Shown: in pieces, positions 1 to 9,258 of the stretch
Position numbering within the stretch: position 1 is the first letter of the stretch
Layout of the letters: each line of letters starts with the position of its first letter
NCBI RefSeq assembly: GCF_001547935.1
Contig: NZ_AP014636.1
Location: 1,302,001-1,366,000 of the forward strand
Direction: 5' to 3'
Length of the DNA stretch: 64,000 nt
Source of the DNA: Vibrio tritonius
Lineage (GTDB): Bacteria > Pseudomonadota > Gammaproteobacteria > Enterobacterales > Vibrionaceae
The notes under the pieces: model-generated
The model's input: only the letters and a program-made list of their open reading frames with translations
Told to the model about the DNA's origin: nothing
The model's database searches: none
Translations under genes and position numbers: made by a program

Positions 1-355
1 GCGCTTTCAACTCTTCACATATTGGGGCGGTACGACGGCATTGCCATACAATCGCATTGTATACAGGCTTACCGGTTTCCTTGTTCCACACGATGGTGGT
101 TTCACGCTGGTTAGTAATACCGATCGCAGCCACTTCATCGCTCCGGATACCAGCTTTGTTCAGCGCTTCAATCAATGTTGAGCTTTGGGTGGCATAAATT
201 TCCATTGGATCATGCTCAACCCATCCAGATTCTGGGTAGATCTGTGTAAACTCACGCTGAGAAACACTGACAATATTCGCATTGTGGTCCAACACCACAG
301 CTCTAGAGCTAGTGGTTCCTTGGTCAAGGGCGACAATATATTTTTGCTCAGTCAT
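1..355 (-). CDS. glpK: Glycerol kinase, N-terminal part (cut by window edge)
   Basis: Glycerol kinase phosphorylates glycerol to sn-glycerol-3-phosphate with ATP in the cytoplasm. About 118 N-terminal residues are visible, starting at ATG 353-355 (reverse strand). They begin [19 protein letters not shown], the phosphate-binding start of FGGY kinases, and continue through GITNQRETT, which is typical of GlpK. The rest lies to the left of the window. It is downstream of glpF on the same strand with a gap of about 98 bases, so the two form the usual glpFK transcription unit. The identification is firm; completeness cannot be judged. Confidence 0.95.
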   Translation of the reverse strand, partial: MTEQKYIVALDQGTTSSRAVVLDHNANIVSVSQREFTQIYPESGWVEHDPMEIYATQSSTLIEALNKAGIRSDEVAAIGITNQRETTIVWNKETGKPVYNAIVWQCRRTAPICEELKA

Positions 356-453
356 CTTGTTATCCTGTCAGTTTCACGTTGGTTTTTGTTTTACAAATAC
401 ACAGTAAGGCCATTTGTTATCATTAAGAAGCATCGTGCTTCGTTTGCCCTCGT

Positions 454-1308
454 TTATACGTGGGCTTGCTCATTAGAAGACGCATCATCACATTGGTTGG
501 GAATGGTACAACCCACACCTTGGCTTGGGAGATACGCTGCAATAAATTTCGGATAAGCCCAAGCCCCAAAACAGGCTCCAAAAATGGGGCCAATTATCGG
601 AACAATAAAATAAGGAATGTCTCTGCCCCCCGTCATGGCAAAATCCCAGCCAGCTAAATAAGCAAACAGTTTGGGGCCAAAATCACGGGCAGGGTTCATG
701 GCAAACCCAGTCAATGGACCTAATGAGCCACCAATAATGGCAATTACAATACCAATCAAAAGTGGGTTCATTGCGTTACGATGCGCGCCATTGTTTTCAT
801 CACCAAGGGCTAAGATGGTAAACATCAATACCGCAGTGATGCAAAACTCGACAGCCACTGCACCGCCAAAAGAGATAGAGGGCATCGCATAAGTAGAGAA
901 GATACCCGCTGTCGCTAATGCTGCTTGGCTACTGCGAGCAATATGGTGGTTCACTTCATAATCGATAAATAGGTTGTGATACAAACCGTAAATTAAGGCT
1001 GCCGCACAAAATGCACCAGCAAACTGTGCCAAAATAAAGGGTAATGTTTTACGTTTATCAAAGCCTTGAAACAGAGTAAGTGCAATGGTTACAGCAGGGT
1101 TTAAGTGTGCTCCGGAGACGCCAGCGGTACAATAAATGGCAATTGCAACGCCAAAGCCCCATACAATACTGATTTCCCATTGGCCAAACTGTGCGCCAGC
1201 CAACACCATGGCAGCGACACAACCTACACCAAAAAAGATCAGCAAGCCCGTGCCAATAAACTCTGCTATACACTCTCCGAGTAGGGTATGTTGTTTTTTA
1301 GTTGTCAT
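454..1308 (-). CDS. glpF: Glycerol uptake facilitator (aquaglyceroporin)
   Basis: This inner-membrane MIP-family channel lets glycerol diffuse in. The 284-residue protein has about six membrane helices and both NPA pore motifs: SGAHLNPAV (Asn70) and MNPARDFGPK (Asn205). The Asp after the second NPA motif is typical of glycerol rather than water channels. I place the start at 1308, because AGGA lies 8 bases upstream there; an in-frame ATG at 1347 would add 13 residues that do not look like GlpF. It is upstream of glpK and divergent from glpABC, and the shared intergenic region carries GlpR-like dyads. The tail of about 20 residues after the last helix contains two cysteines and is probably cytoplasmic. 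Confidence 0.95.
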   Translation of the reverse strand: MTTKKQHTLLGECIAEFIGTGLLIFFGVGCVAAMVLAGAQFGQWEISIVWGFGVAIAIYCTAGVSGAHLNPAVTIALTLFQGFDKRKTLPFILAQFAGAFCAAALIYGLYHNLFIDYEVNHHIARSSQAALATAGIFSTYAMPSISFGGAVAVEFCITAVLMFTILALGDENNGAHRNAMNPLLIGIVIAIIGGSLGPLTGFAMNPARDFGPKLFAYLAGWDFAMTGGRDIPYFIVPIIGPIFGACFGAWAYPKFIAAYLPSQGVGCTIPNQCDDASSNEQAHV

Positions 1309-1403
1309 CGTAAGTGTCCTGTGAGTGGATTGAACTGGTTTGTTCACGGTGTATCTTGCCTAAACCCACAGCATTCGAAAACTAACAACCATCAAATATG
1401 AGC

Positions 1404-1417
1404 ATTCGAGCACGAAT
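1404..1417. promoter_or_regulatory. GlpR-like operator dyad 1
   Basis: Perfect inverted repeat ATTCG / CGAAT with a 4-base spacer, about 100 bases upstream of glpF. The TTCG/CGAA core resembles E. coli GlpR half-sites. Confidence 0.4.
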
Positions 1418-1596
1418 TTGTTAACATTAAGCATCTTTTTTGTTAAACACATCATCCTTTTCTCCTTTCCACTCCATAGAGCGTAACCTAAACTTTTCTC
1501 CCCGACTTACTCTAGCGTCACATTACCAATACAAAACAACAATTTAATCAAGATAAGCATCAGCTCATCAGTGTATTTGCATACGTTCACTTTATA

Positions 1597-1604
1597 ATTC
1601 GAAC
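1597..1604. promoter_or_regulatory. GlpR-like operator dyad 2
   Basis: ATTCGAAC with a TTCGAA palindromic core, in the middle of the divergent region. It is short, so confidence is low. Confidence 0.3.
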
Positions 1605-1731
1605 GCTAGAAAATCACCACCAGTTAACAATTAAGCTACATAAATTGTTACTAATATCGGATTACCGTTTGAGATAAACAGGGATAAATGGGATTTCTAT
1701 CGCTTTTTTAACAAGTTATTTTCACTAAAAA

Positions 1732-1748
1732 ATGTTCGTTCGAACTTT
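1732..1748. promoter_or_regulatory. GlpR-like operator dyad 3, upstream of glpA
   Basis: An ATGTTCG half-site is followed immediately by the perfect palindrome GTTCGAAC (1738-1745). It lies about 80 bases before the glpA start, where a repressor could block the promoter. Confidence 0.45.
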
Positions 1749-1824
1749 TGTGAGCTGACTAGCTAACAACCCATAGTAATCATGCAAAAATTAACCTTAA
1801 TAAAATAAAGGTTAAGGCAACACT

Positions 1825-3474
1825 ATGACGCACCCTAATTCTCTTGAGACCGATGTGGTTATCATCGGTGGCGGCGCCACCGGAACGGGCATCATGCGCG
1901 ACTGTGCTTTACGCAATATTCGTTGTATTTTGCTGGAACGCCTCGACATTTCCGCAGGTTCGACTGGCCGCAATCACGGCCTACTTCACTCTGGGGCACG
2001 TTATGCTGTAACAGACCCTTTATCCGCCATGGAGTGCATTCAAGAAAACAGAACCTTACGTCACATTGCGCGCCATTGCGTAGAAGAGTCTGACGGCCTG
2101 TTTATTTCACTGCCAGAGGATGACCTCGACTATCAAGAGCAATTTATCAAGGCTTGTCATCATGCCAGCATTCCCACCCAGTTGCTGAGTGCAGAAGAAG
2201 CGTTGCGCTTGGAACCGAATGCCAATCCGACTTTAAAAAGTGCAGTCAAAGTCCCTGACGGAACGCTAGATCCATTTCGATTGTGCTCTGCGAATGTGCT
2301 GGACGCCCAGCAACATGGCGCCACACTGCTCAATCACACTCGCGTCATAGGCCTACTCCGCCAGCAAGAGCGTATTGTAGGTGTACGATGTGAAAATCAA
2401 CTCACTCATCAGAAATTTGAAATTCGTTGCCAGCAAGTTATTAACGCTGCCGGCATTTGGGGACAGCAAGTCACCCAAATGGCAGGTGTTCCTTTGACCA
2501 TGTTTCCAGCGAAAGGATCACTGCTTATTTTTGATTACCGCTTGAATAATCTCGTCATTAATCGCTGCCGAAAACCTGCCGATGCCGATATTTTAGTTCC
2601 AGGCGACACCATTTCATTGATTGGCACCACGTCAGAACATATTGATTATCATGACATTGATAAACCGACCGTGACCGCTAAAGAGGTCGAGTTACTGATG
2701 AATGAAGGCATTAAGCTTTGTCCTAGTATGGCTAACGCTCGCGTGCTACGAGCTTATGCTGGTGTACGACCTTTAGTGTCGGTGGATAATGATGGTAGTG
2801 GGCGTAATATTTCTCGTGGGATTGTATTACTCGATCATAAAACTCGTGACGGCTTAGATGGCTTGGTCACCATCACGGGCGGGAAATTAATGACCTACCG
2901 TTTGATGGCCGAACAAGCGACCGATTTAGTGGCGCAAAAGCTTGGCAATTCAATTCCTTGTCAAACCCATATTCTGCCTTTGCCCGGCTCAACCCATGAA
3001 CCTATTCCGAGCGACCACCCTCATGCTTCTATCCCTATTTATCAGGCCGCGATTGATCGTCATGGCAGTCAAGCTTCGCATTTTTTAACGTCCGATGCCG
3101 AGGATCAAACCGTTATTTGTGAATGTGAAATGGTGACCGCTGGGGAAATCGGCTATGCCATCAATCAACTGCAAGTGCAAGATTTGGTCGATTTACGTAG
3201 GCGCACCCGTTTAGGTATGGGGCCCTGCCAAGGTGAACTGTGCAGTTATCGCGCGGCGCAGCTCTTTTGTGATATTGGCCAACGAGACGGCAACCAAGCC
3301 AGCCACCTTCTTGAACAATTTCTACAAGAACGCTGGCAAGGAACACAACCTATATTTTGGGGCGACGCACTCAGAGAAACCGAGCTCAGCTATTGGTTAT
3401 ACGAAGGCCTTATGGGTATATCTGGATTACCGACCACACTTTCGTCCACCAAAAACAAACAAGGAGCGCATTGA
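1825..3474 (+). CDS. glpA: Anaerobic glycerol-3-phosphate dehydrogenase subunit A
   Basis: Catalytic FAD subunit of the GlpABC complex, which oxidises glycerol-3-phosphate to dihydroxyacetone phosphate and passes electrons to quinone under low oxygen. The 549 residues start with a Rossmann FAD motif, VVIIGGGATGTG (11-22), then the GRNHGLLHSGARY segment of the GlpA/GlpD family. The C-terminal BFD-like [2Fe-2S] domain keeps its four cysteines (432, 434, 468, 473). This domain separates GlpA from the aerobic GlpD. The stop overlaps the glpB start by one base (TGATG), indicating translational coupling. The length is normal for the family. Confidence 0.96.
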   Translation: MTHPNSLETDVVIIGGGATGTGIMRDCALRNIRCILLERLDISAGSTGRNHGLLHSGARYAVTDPLSAMECIQENRTLRHIARHCVEESDGLFISLPEDDLDYQEQFIKACHHASIPTQLLSAEEALRLEPNANPTLKSAVKVPDGTLDPFRLCSANVLDAQQHGATLLNHTRVIGLLRQQERIVGVRCENQLTHQKFEIRCQQVINAAGIWGQQVTQMAGVPLTMFPAKGSLLIFDYRLNNLVINRCRKPADADILVPGDTISLIGTTSEHIDYHDIDKPTVTAKEVELLMNEGIKLCPSMANARVLRAYAGVRPLVSVDNDGSGRNISRGIVLLDHKTRDGLDGLVTITGGKLMTYRLMAEQATDLVAQKLGNSIPCQTHILPLPGSTHEPIPSDHPHASIPIYQAAIDRHGSQASHFLTSDAEDQTVICECEMVTAGEIGYAINQLQVQDLVDLRRRTRLGMGPCQGELCSYRAAQLFCDIGQRDGNQASHLLEQFLQERWQGTQPIFWGDALRETELSYWLYEGLMGISGLPTTLSSTKNKQGAH

Positions 3475-4775
3475 TGATTCACTATGATACTGCGGTCATT
3501 GGTTCAGGCATTGCTGGCCTTACCGCGGCGATTTACAGCCAATCTCATGGGCAGCGTACGGTGTTAATTAGTCAGGGACAGAGTGCAATGCATTTCGCTT
3601 CCGGATCTTTTGACGTATTGAGTCGATTACCCGATGGCGCACCGGTTAGTCACCCGTTTAAAAGTATGCCGACTTTATTTCAGTTGCGTCCCACTCACCC
3701 CTATCATCGGGTTGGCATTGAAACCATTCGAGCCAGTTTAACTTGGTTTAGTGAAATGATGGCTGGATGTGGCATACCGCTCACCCATCAAGCAGATGAA
3801 GCAAATCACTTTAGAATAACGGCGTTAGGCACATTAAAATCCACTTGGTTATCTCAGCCTTATGTTTACCAGCACCGTCATCACGTACCGTTTAAACGAA
3901 TAGTCGTTATTTCGGTCAAAGGCTATCGTGACTTTAGCCCACAAATGATTCGCGATAATTTGTCGCTTCACCCCGATTTTGCCAACACACCTATCGTTAG
4001 CCAATTCATTACGCTGCCAGTGCGTCCTAACGGTAATCACAATTGGCGTGCGCTAGATCTAGCGCATCAGCTCAGAATTGAAGCCAACTGGCAGCATTGG
4101 TGTGAACAGCTCAATCACTTTGCCAATGCCGATGATCTGGTGGTACTACCAGCGATACTAGGAAATGGCGACGGTTTAATCCAACTCTCAGAACTGCATA
4201 AAATCACAGGGCTTACCTTTAATGAGGTCGCCGCTATGCCTCCATCATTACTTGGTATTCGCATTGAAGAAGCGCTCCTGCGAGAGTTTCGTCGTTTAGG
4301 TGGCACTCTCTTGCGTGGTGACAGCGTCACTAACGGGGAGTTCCATTATAACAAATTGGTCAACCTCTCTACCGCTCATTTGGGTAGCACTAAGCTTCAC
4401 GCCAAGCGATTTATTATGGCAACGGGCAGTTATTTCAGTCAGGGATTAAAAGCTGAATACCATCAGATTCGTGAACCCATATTCGAGTTAGAAATGGACA
4501 CTAATTACCAACAAGGGAATTGGTATCAACCTCGTTTTGCCGGCAATCAAGCTCATCCATTTGTTGCGTTTGGCGTCAAAACCGATGCCCAGCTTCGTCC
4601 TTATCGTCAAGGCAAAGTAGTCTCTAACCTCTATTGCTGCGGCGCTATGTTAGCCAATTATGATCCTGTATTTGAGGGATGTGGTGGCGGTGTCGCTATC
4701 GCAACAGCTTTTCATGCGGCGCGGCAAATGCTTTTGACTCCGCAAGCTACTCACACTAGCGAGGCAATTTTATGA
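3474..4775 (+). CDS. glpB: Anaerobic glycerol-3-phosphate dehydrogenase subunit B
   Basis: Flavoprotein subunit of GlpABC, thought to relay electrons between GlpA and GlpC. The 433-residue protein begins MIHYDTAVIGSGIAGLTAA, a dinucleotide-binding motif at residues 6-19. I chose the ATG at 3474 because AAGGAG (3461-3466) lies 7 bases upstream and the codon overlaps the glpA stop; an upstream in-frame start at 3357 lies inside glpA. The C-terminal segment CGAMLANYDPVFEGCGGGVAI is the conserved FAD-contacting end of GlpB. The stop overlaps the glpC start (ATGA). Confidence 0.94.
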   Translation: MIHYDTAVIGSGIAGLTAAIYSQSHGQRTVLISQGQSAMHFASGSFDVLSRLPDGAPVSHPFKSMPTLFQLRPTHPYHRVGIETIRASLTWFSEMMAGCGIPLTHQADEANHFRITALGTLKSTWLSQPYVYQHRHHVPFKRIVVISVKGYRDFSPQMIRDNLSLHPDFANTPIVSQFITLPVRPNGNHNWRALDLAHQLRIEANWQHWCEQLNHFANADDLVVLPAILGNGDGLIQLSELHKITGLTFNEVAAMPPSLLGIRIEEALLREFRRLGGTLLRGDSVTNGEFHYNKLVNLSTAHLGSTKLHAKRFIMATGSYFSQGLKAEYHQIREPIFELEMDTNYQQGNWYQPRFAGNQAHPFVAFGVKTDAQLRPYRQGKVVSNLYCCGAMLANYDPVFEGCGGGVAIATAFHAARQMLLTPQATHTSEAIL

Positions 4776-5998
4776 GTACCATGTATTCCACTCAAGCCCC
4801 CCGCAACCTCTCTTTCGAACAGTGCATAAAATGCACTGTCTGTACGGCATATTGCCCTGTGGCTAAGGTCAACCCATTGTATCCAGGCCCCAAACAGTGT
4901 GGGCCAGACGGGGAAAGGTTACGGTTAAAATCACCTAGCTACTATGACGAGACATTAAAATACTGCACCAACTGCAAGCGCTGTGAAACAGCCTGTCCTT
5001 CTGGGGTAAATATTGGTGATTTAATTGCGATTGCGCGCGGACGCTATGGTCGCCATCCAACAAGCCCTAAAACAGTACGTGACTATGTTCTCAGTCACAC
5101 CGACCTTATGGGAGCTATTGCTGCACCGTTAGCGCCGCTAGTTAACACCATGACCCATTTAGGTTTAGTAAAAAAGGCCATGCACCATACCTTGGGAGTG
5201 GACAAGCGTAAGCAACTGCCTAACTATGTACGCCAAACGTTTCGCCACTGGTTTAAACAATCGTGTCCCGATCAAAGCCACTTTGCACAACAAGTGTTGT
5301 TCTTTCATGGCTGCTTTGTGAATAACAACCAACCCCAACTAGGCAAGGATTTAGTCAAAGTGCTTAACGCAATGGGGATAGGCATGCAGCTTCTTGAGCA
5401 TGAAAAATGCTGTGGCGTTCCTTTGATTGCCAATGGTTTTCATGAAAAAGCGCGCAAAAACGGGCTGTATAATATTGAATACATTACCAAAGCATTCCAA
5501 GACAATGATATGCATTTGGTGTCTACATCATCAACCTGTGCTTTCGCATTAAAAAGCGAATATCCCCACGTTTTGGGCATTGACAACTCAGCACTAAGTG
5601 AACGTATCGAATACATCACCAAATACTTGCTTACTCAAATAATGAGCGGTCGTCAGCTCAAACTTAAACCGTTGCCTTTAACCGTGCTCTATCACACACC
5701 TTGCCATCTTGAACGCAGCGGTAATGTCATTTTCACACTTGAATTGTTGCGGCAGATCCCGCAGCTCAACTTGATCCAACTCGACAGTGAATGCTGTGGA
5801 TCCGCCGGTACGTACGGATTTAAAACGGAAAACTACGACACCTCTATTGCCATTGGGGCGACGCTGTTCAATTCCGTTAACTCACAGCAAGCCGACTATG
5901 TGATTACCGACTGTGAAACCTGCCAATGGCAGCTAAAAGAGAACACGGATAAAGAGGTGCTTCACCCTGTATCGCTATTGGCCATGGCATTAGCCTAA
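4772..5998 (+). CDS. glpC: Anaerobic glycerol-3-phosphate dehydrogenase subunit C
   Basis: Membrane-associated iron-sulfur subunit that links GlpAB to the quinone pool. The 408 residues carry two 4Fe-4S ferredoxin motifs near the N-terminus: CIKCTVCTAYCP (Cys18, 21, 24, 28) and CTNCKRCETACP (Cys65, 68, 71, 75). Two CCG-type domains follow (CCGVPL and CCGSAGTYG), shared with HdrB and GlcF. Start and stop fit the usual GlpC length. It is the last gene of glpABC; the next gene is on the opposite strand. Confidence 0.95.
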   Translation: MSTMYSTQAPRNLSFEQCIKCTVCTAYCPVAKVNPLYPGPKQCGPDGERLRLKSPSYYDETLKYCTNCKRCETACPSGVNIGDLIAIARGRYGRHPTSPKTVRDYVLSHTDLMGAIAAPLAPLVNTMTHLGLVKKAMHHTLGVDKRKQLPNYVRQTFRHWFKQSCPDQSHFAQQVLFFHGCFVNNNQPQLGKDLVKVLNAMGIGMQLLEHEKCCGVPLIANGFHEKARKNGLYNIEYITKAFQDNDMHLVSTSSTCAFALKSEYPHVLGIDNSALSERIEYITKYLLTQIMSGRQLKLKPLPLTVLYHTPCHLERSGNVIFTLELLRQIPQLNLIQLDSECCGSAGTYGFKTENYDTSIAIGATLFNSVNSQQADYVITDCETCQWQLKENTDKEVLHPVSLLAMALA

Positions 5999-6047
5999 TG
6001 TAGGTGGATAGATAAGAGGGAGAGAGCTTTAGCCTTTTATCCCTCAG

Positions 6048-7148
6048 CTATTCTTGCACGTTGTTCTCGCGTTCCTTGTTAGCTTTGCACGCGGTTAAAG
6101 TCGGCTGAATCAGTTCTAATGCCGTCGCTTGACACTCTGGCAAGCTGGCATCGCTGTTGGCGATAGGCGTTACCCTATTTCCCCAGCGAACAAGTCCAGC
6201 TCCCCAAGTCAAACCAGCACCAAACGCCGTTAGCACTAAATTTGCGTTAGGCTCTACCCTTCCCTGTTCTACCGCTTCACACAGCGCAATAGGGACAGTA
6301 GCTGCCGAGGTATTTCCATACTGGGATATATTCACAAATGCCTTTTCCAAAGGCATTTGAGCTAAATCACACAGGGTTTGAATGATGCGCAAATTGGCTT
6401 GATGTGGAATTAACTGATCGATTTGGTCAAGCGCTAATCCTTCTCGGCTAAGAATTTCATTCATCGCCGCGCCCATGCCTTTTACCGCGCGTTTAAAAAT
6501 CTCTTTGCCAACAAAATTAAACTCCCAAAATCCATTGTCAGCGGCAAAACGGTCCATACCAGTACCGAAGGATGGTACCGACAGAATATCTCTTCCACCA
6601 GCATCACAACCTAGATGGCTTTGCAATAAACCACATTCGTGCACGCTATGACTCAACACCACAGCGCCCGCTCCATCGCCAAACAATACTGCTGTATCTC
6701 GTTCTGTCCAATCGATAAAAAATGAGAGCCGTTCTGCCCCAATTACGACAGCATGATGATACGCCCCAGCCTGCAGTAATCGCGTTGCGGTCTCAAGCGC
6801 ATAAACAAAACCGGTACAAGCCGCATTTAAGTCAAAGGCTGCGGCACTCAACCCCAGGTTTTGACAGACTTTCGATGCCACATTAGGAATCAAAGTATCA
6901 GCACTGCACGTCGCCACAATCACTAAATCGATTTCTTGATTAAGGAGTCCTGCGCAAGCAATGGCTCGTTGAGCTGCTACCGTTGCCAAATCTGACGTAT
7001 TTACGTGGCTAATTCGCCGCTCTTCAATTCCTGTACGACTGACAATCCACTTATCACTAGTGTCTAAAAAAGTGGTTATATCTTGATTTGATAAACGCGC
7101 TGGCGGTAAACACTTTCCCCAGCCAGTGATTTCAGCATAGCGATTCAT
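6048..7148 (-). CDS. fabH: Beta-ketoacyl-ACP synthase III paralog (FabH2-like)
   Basis: KAS III enzymes condense a short acyl-CoA with malonyl-ACP to start fatty acid synthesis. All three catalytic residues are visible: Cys111 in LNAACTGF, His249 in IPHQANLRI and Asn279 in [10 protein letters not shown]. The [14 protein letters not shown] signature is near the N-terminus. At 366 residues it exceeds the usual ~317; the last ~40 residues (after WGNRV) form an extra tail of unknown role. It stands alone, away from any fab cluster. GGAG 5 bases before the ATG fixes the start. V. cholerae has a second FabH in a similar place, from memory. The primer acyl-CoA is unknown; a role with branched or longer primers would be inference. 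Confidence 0.9.
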   Translation of the reverse strand: MNRYAEITGWGKCLPPARLSNQDITTFLDTSDKWIVSRTGIEERRISHVNTSDLATVAAQRAIACAGLLNQEIDLVIVATCSADTLIPNVASKVCQNLGLSAAAFDLNAACTGFVYALETATRLLQAGAYHHAVVIGAERLSFFIDWTERDTAVLFGDGAGAVVLSHSVHECGLLQSHLGCDAGGRDILSVPSFGTGMDRFAADNGFWEFNFVGKEIFKRAVKGMGAAMNEILSREGLALDQIDQLIPHQANLRIIQTLCDLAQMPLEKAFVNISQYGNTSAATVPIALCEAVEQGRVEPNANLVLTAFGAGLTWGAGLVRWGNRVTPIANSDASLPECQATALELIQPTLTACKANKERENNVQE

Positions 7149-7478
7149 CTCTTCTCCTTGTCACTTCAGAACTCGTGATAGCTTTACTCTTTAAATCATT
7201 AGCTAAATAACGGTTCCAAGTTGTGCTTCAGTTTTACTCATCAAACGGATGCTTATCAGCATTTGCCTAAATGACTTACTCTTGTTAAATCTTACTAGTG
7301 CCCCAAGATAGGAAGCCTGTAATCAATATAAACTAGCTCATCACCACCATTTCCATATCGAGTGCACCAGCTCAACACTCACACAGATATCAACAATTGA
7401 CATGGTGGGCTGTGATTACGTTTTTAAGTATAAGCAGTATCAGTCAAAGCTGCTGAACAGAGAGAAGAGAGAAAGAAA
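7149..7478. other. Intergenic region, fabH-like / trxC
   Basis: About 330 bases separate two divergent genes. I see no ORF, RNA gene or convincing dyad; it presumably holds both promoters. Confidence 0.5.
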
Positions 7479-7913
7479 GTGACTACATTTACCACTCGTT
7501 GCCCATCTTGCCATGGGCTCAATCGCGTACCAAACGAACGTATCGCTGAACAACCACATTGCGGCAAATGCCAAGCTCACCTTTTAGACGGCGCGCCTAT
7601 TGAAGGAACATCAGAGAACTTCATGGCATTGCTGCAAAGCCCACAGCCAGTCGTTATCGACTTTTGGGCACCATGGTGCAACCCTTGTGTTGGCTTCGCC
7701 CCCGTTTTTAGCGACGTTGCAGAAGAACGTTCTGGCGAGATACGTTTCGTAAAAATCGATACGGAAGCACAACAACAGTTGGCCGCGCAATTTCAAATTC
7801 GCAGTATTCCAACCATCATGCTGTTTAAAGATGGACAACGTGTCGACACGCTCAACGGTGCACTACCAAAAAGTCATTTTAGCCAATGGCTTGATGAGGC
7901 TCTTAACAAATAA
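7479..7913 (+). CDS. trxC: Thioredoxin 2 with a variant active site
   Basis: Thioredoxin 2 is a cytoplasmic disulfide reductase with a zinc-binding N-terminal domain. The four zinc cysteines are present (Cys8, 11, 28, 31: CPSC and CGKC). The thioredoxin fold follows, with FWAPWCNPC at residues 62-70 and the cis-proline segment RSIPTIMLF. The active site is Cys67-Asn-Pro-Cys70 instead of the usual Cys-Gly-Pro-Cys, and the next residue is Val rather than Arg/Lys. A change at the second position of CxxC is expected to shift redox potential. The start codon is GTG, preceded by an AGAGAAGAGAGAAAGAA purine run. The length of 144 residues is normal for TrxC. Confidence 0.93.
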   Translation: MTTFTTRCPSCHGLNRVPNERIAEQPHCGKCQAHLLDGAPIEGTSENFMALLQSPQPVVIDFWAPWCNPCVGFAPVFSDVAEERSGEIRFVKIDTEAQQQLAAQFQIRSIPTIMLFKDGQRVDTLNGALPKSHFSQWLDEALNK

Positions 7914-7923
7914 TCTCTAGTCA

Positions 7924-7958
7924 AAAGTTGGCATATTATGCTGCAAGATGCCAACTTT
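7924..7958 (+). terminator. Hairpin after trxC
   Basis: Perfect 11-bp stem AAAGTTGGCAT / ATGCCAACTTT with a 13-base loop, 11 bases after the trxC stop. The T-run after it is short, so it is a moderate terminator. Confidence 0.6.
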
Positions 7959-8097
7959 CCTCTCTCCATTTAAGACATTTCACCTCGATAAAAATCTTTA
8001 ATCGACAAGGTCATTATTTTTCGTTTTACGTTTGCATACGATAGATCCATAGTCGCCGCGATTTTTCTGTTTCTGTTCTGATTTCGAGGCTACACCG

Positions 8098-9258
8098 TTG
8101 AACACTTCCCTTGCTGTTGGCACATCTCCACGCATCTCTATTCCAGTGATTGCGTTAACTTTGTACGCCGTTGCGTCTGGTTATTTGATGAGCTTAATAC
8201 CTCTTATGCTTCCAGTTTATGGCCTTGACAGTTCAATGGCGAACTGGCTCGCTAGCGCTTTTTACGTAGGCCATTTCCTTGGGGCTTTGTGCATGGAGAA
8301 GTTTGTCCATAAAGCAGGACATCGTAATGCATTTATGGTGTGCTTAACTGTCTTGATGGTTTCAAGCTTGGCGTTACCTTGGGTAGTGAACGACATAGCG
8401 TGGTTATGTTTCCGCTTTGTTGCAGGTATTGCTGTGGCTGGTGTATTTGTCGTTGTTGAGTCATGGTTACTTCATGGGGACGAAAAAGGGCGCGCGAAAC
8501 GCCTTGGGATCTACATGGTGTCTCTCTACGGTGGTACTGCGTTTGGCCAATTAGGCATTGCCTCTATCGGCGTTGATGGACTTGCTCCATTTATTGCCAT
8601 TGGCACGTTACTGCTCATCGCAACGTATATTTTGCGTTTTAGCAAAGGTGCTCAACCATCCGTTGGCAGTGGCACTAGCCTGTCATTACGCCAAATTTCG
8701 AAGTTAAGCCATCCAGCCATCATCGGTTGTTTGGTTTCAGGTCTAGCCACTGGTGCCATTTATGGTTTGATGCCTCTTGAGCTACAACAACGTGGCATTA
8801 GCCATACGGACTTAGGTACTTTAATGGCTATCGTTATTTTGGGCGCGATGGCGATCCAACCCATCGTTCCTTGGCTGTCACACATTATGGGCCGCACCCT
8901 TCTTATGGCACTACTTTGCTTGTTGGGGGCCGCTGCAGCAATTGTAAGTATGATGGTTCCAGACTTAGCAACTCTCACTATCTGTTTATTTATGGTTGGT
9001 GTATCAACCTTTGCTCTCTATCCTATTGCGATCAATTTAGCGTGTGCTAATCTGGATTCCAGCTATATTGTTTCTGCAACTCAAGCGATGCTGTTTAGCT
9101 ACAGCGTTGGGTCGGTTTTAGGCCCAATAGCAGCAGATTGGTTTATGCAAGGACACCAAGGCGTTATGGCCTATTTGTTCATCACTTTGATGGCTACTTG
9201 TGTCTACATGCTAATGTCAAGCGTGAGAACCAAACATCAATGGGTTGCTGGCAAATAG
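8098..9258 (+). CDS. MFS transporter
   Basis: A 386-residue inner-membrane carrier of the major facilitator superfamily with about 12 hydrophobic segments. It resembles the YcaD/YfkF-type subgroup: a short N-terminus, then LYAVASGYLMSLIPLMLPVYGL, and after helix 2 a MEKFVHKAGHRNAF loop at the place of MFS motif A. A second half starts near residue 200 after a short charged stretch. The start codon is TTG, with GAGG 8 bases upstream. The substrate cannot be told from sequence. It stands alone between trxC and a strong terminator. Confidence 0.82.
   Translation: MNTSLAVGTSPRISIPVIALTLYAVASGYLMSLIPLMLPVYGLDSSMANWLASAFYVGHFLGALCMEKFVHKAGHRNAFMVCLTVLMVSSLALPWVVNDIAWLCFRFVAGIAVAGVFVVVESWLLHGDEKGRAKRLGIYMVSLYGGTAFGQLGIASIGVDGLAPFIAIGTLLLIATYILRFSKGAQPSVGSGTSLSLRQISKLSHPAIIGCLVSGLATGAIYGLMPLELQQRGISHTDLGTLMAIVILGAMAIQPIVPWLSHIMGRTLLMALLCLLGAAAAIVSMMVPDLATLTICLFMVGVSTFALYPIAINLACANLDSSYIVSATQAMLFSYSVGSVLGPIAADWFMQGHQGVMAYLFITLMATCVYMLMSSVRTKHQWVAGK

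Larger units (their letters stand above)
1309..1824. promoter_or_regulatory. Divergent glpFK / glpABC control region
   Basis: About 516 bases without a gene separate the two divergent glycerol operons. I see three TTCG/CGAA-type dyads (listed separately) and a possible half CRP site, TGTGA, at 1749-1753. No ORF or RNA gene was recognised. Control by the GlpR repressor and by CRP is known for glp operons in enterobacteria; its operation here is inference. Confidence 0.55.

Noticed and set aside
185..556. 123-codon ORF on the + strand overlapping glpK and glpF
   Set aside because: It is antisense to the clearly coding glpK start and glpF end, and its translation has no recognisable family.
1749..1764. 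CRP site upstream of glpA
   Set aside because: Only the left half TGTGA is good; the right half does not match TCACA, so it is mentioned but not called.
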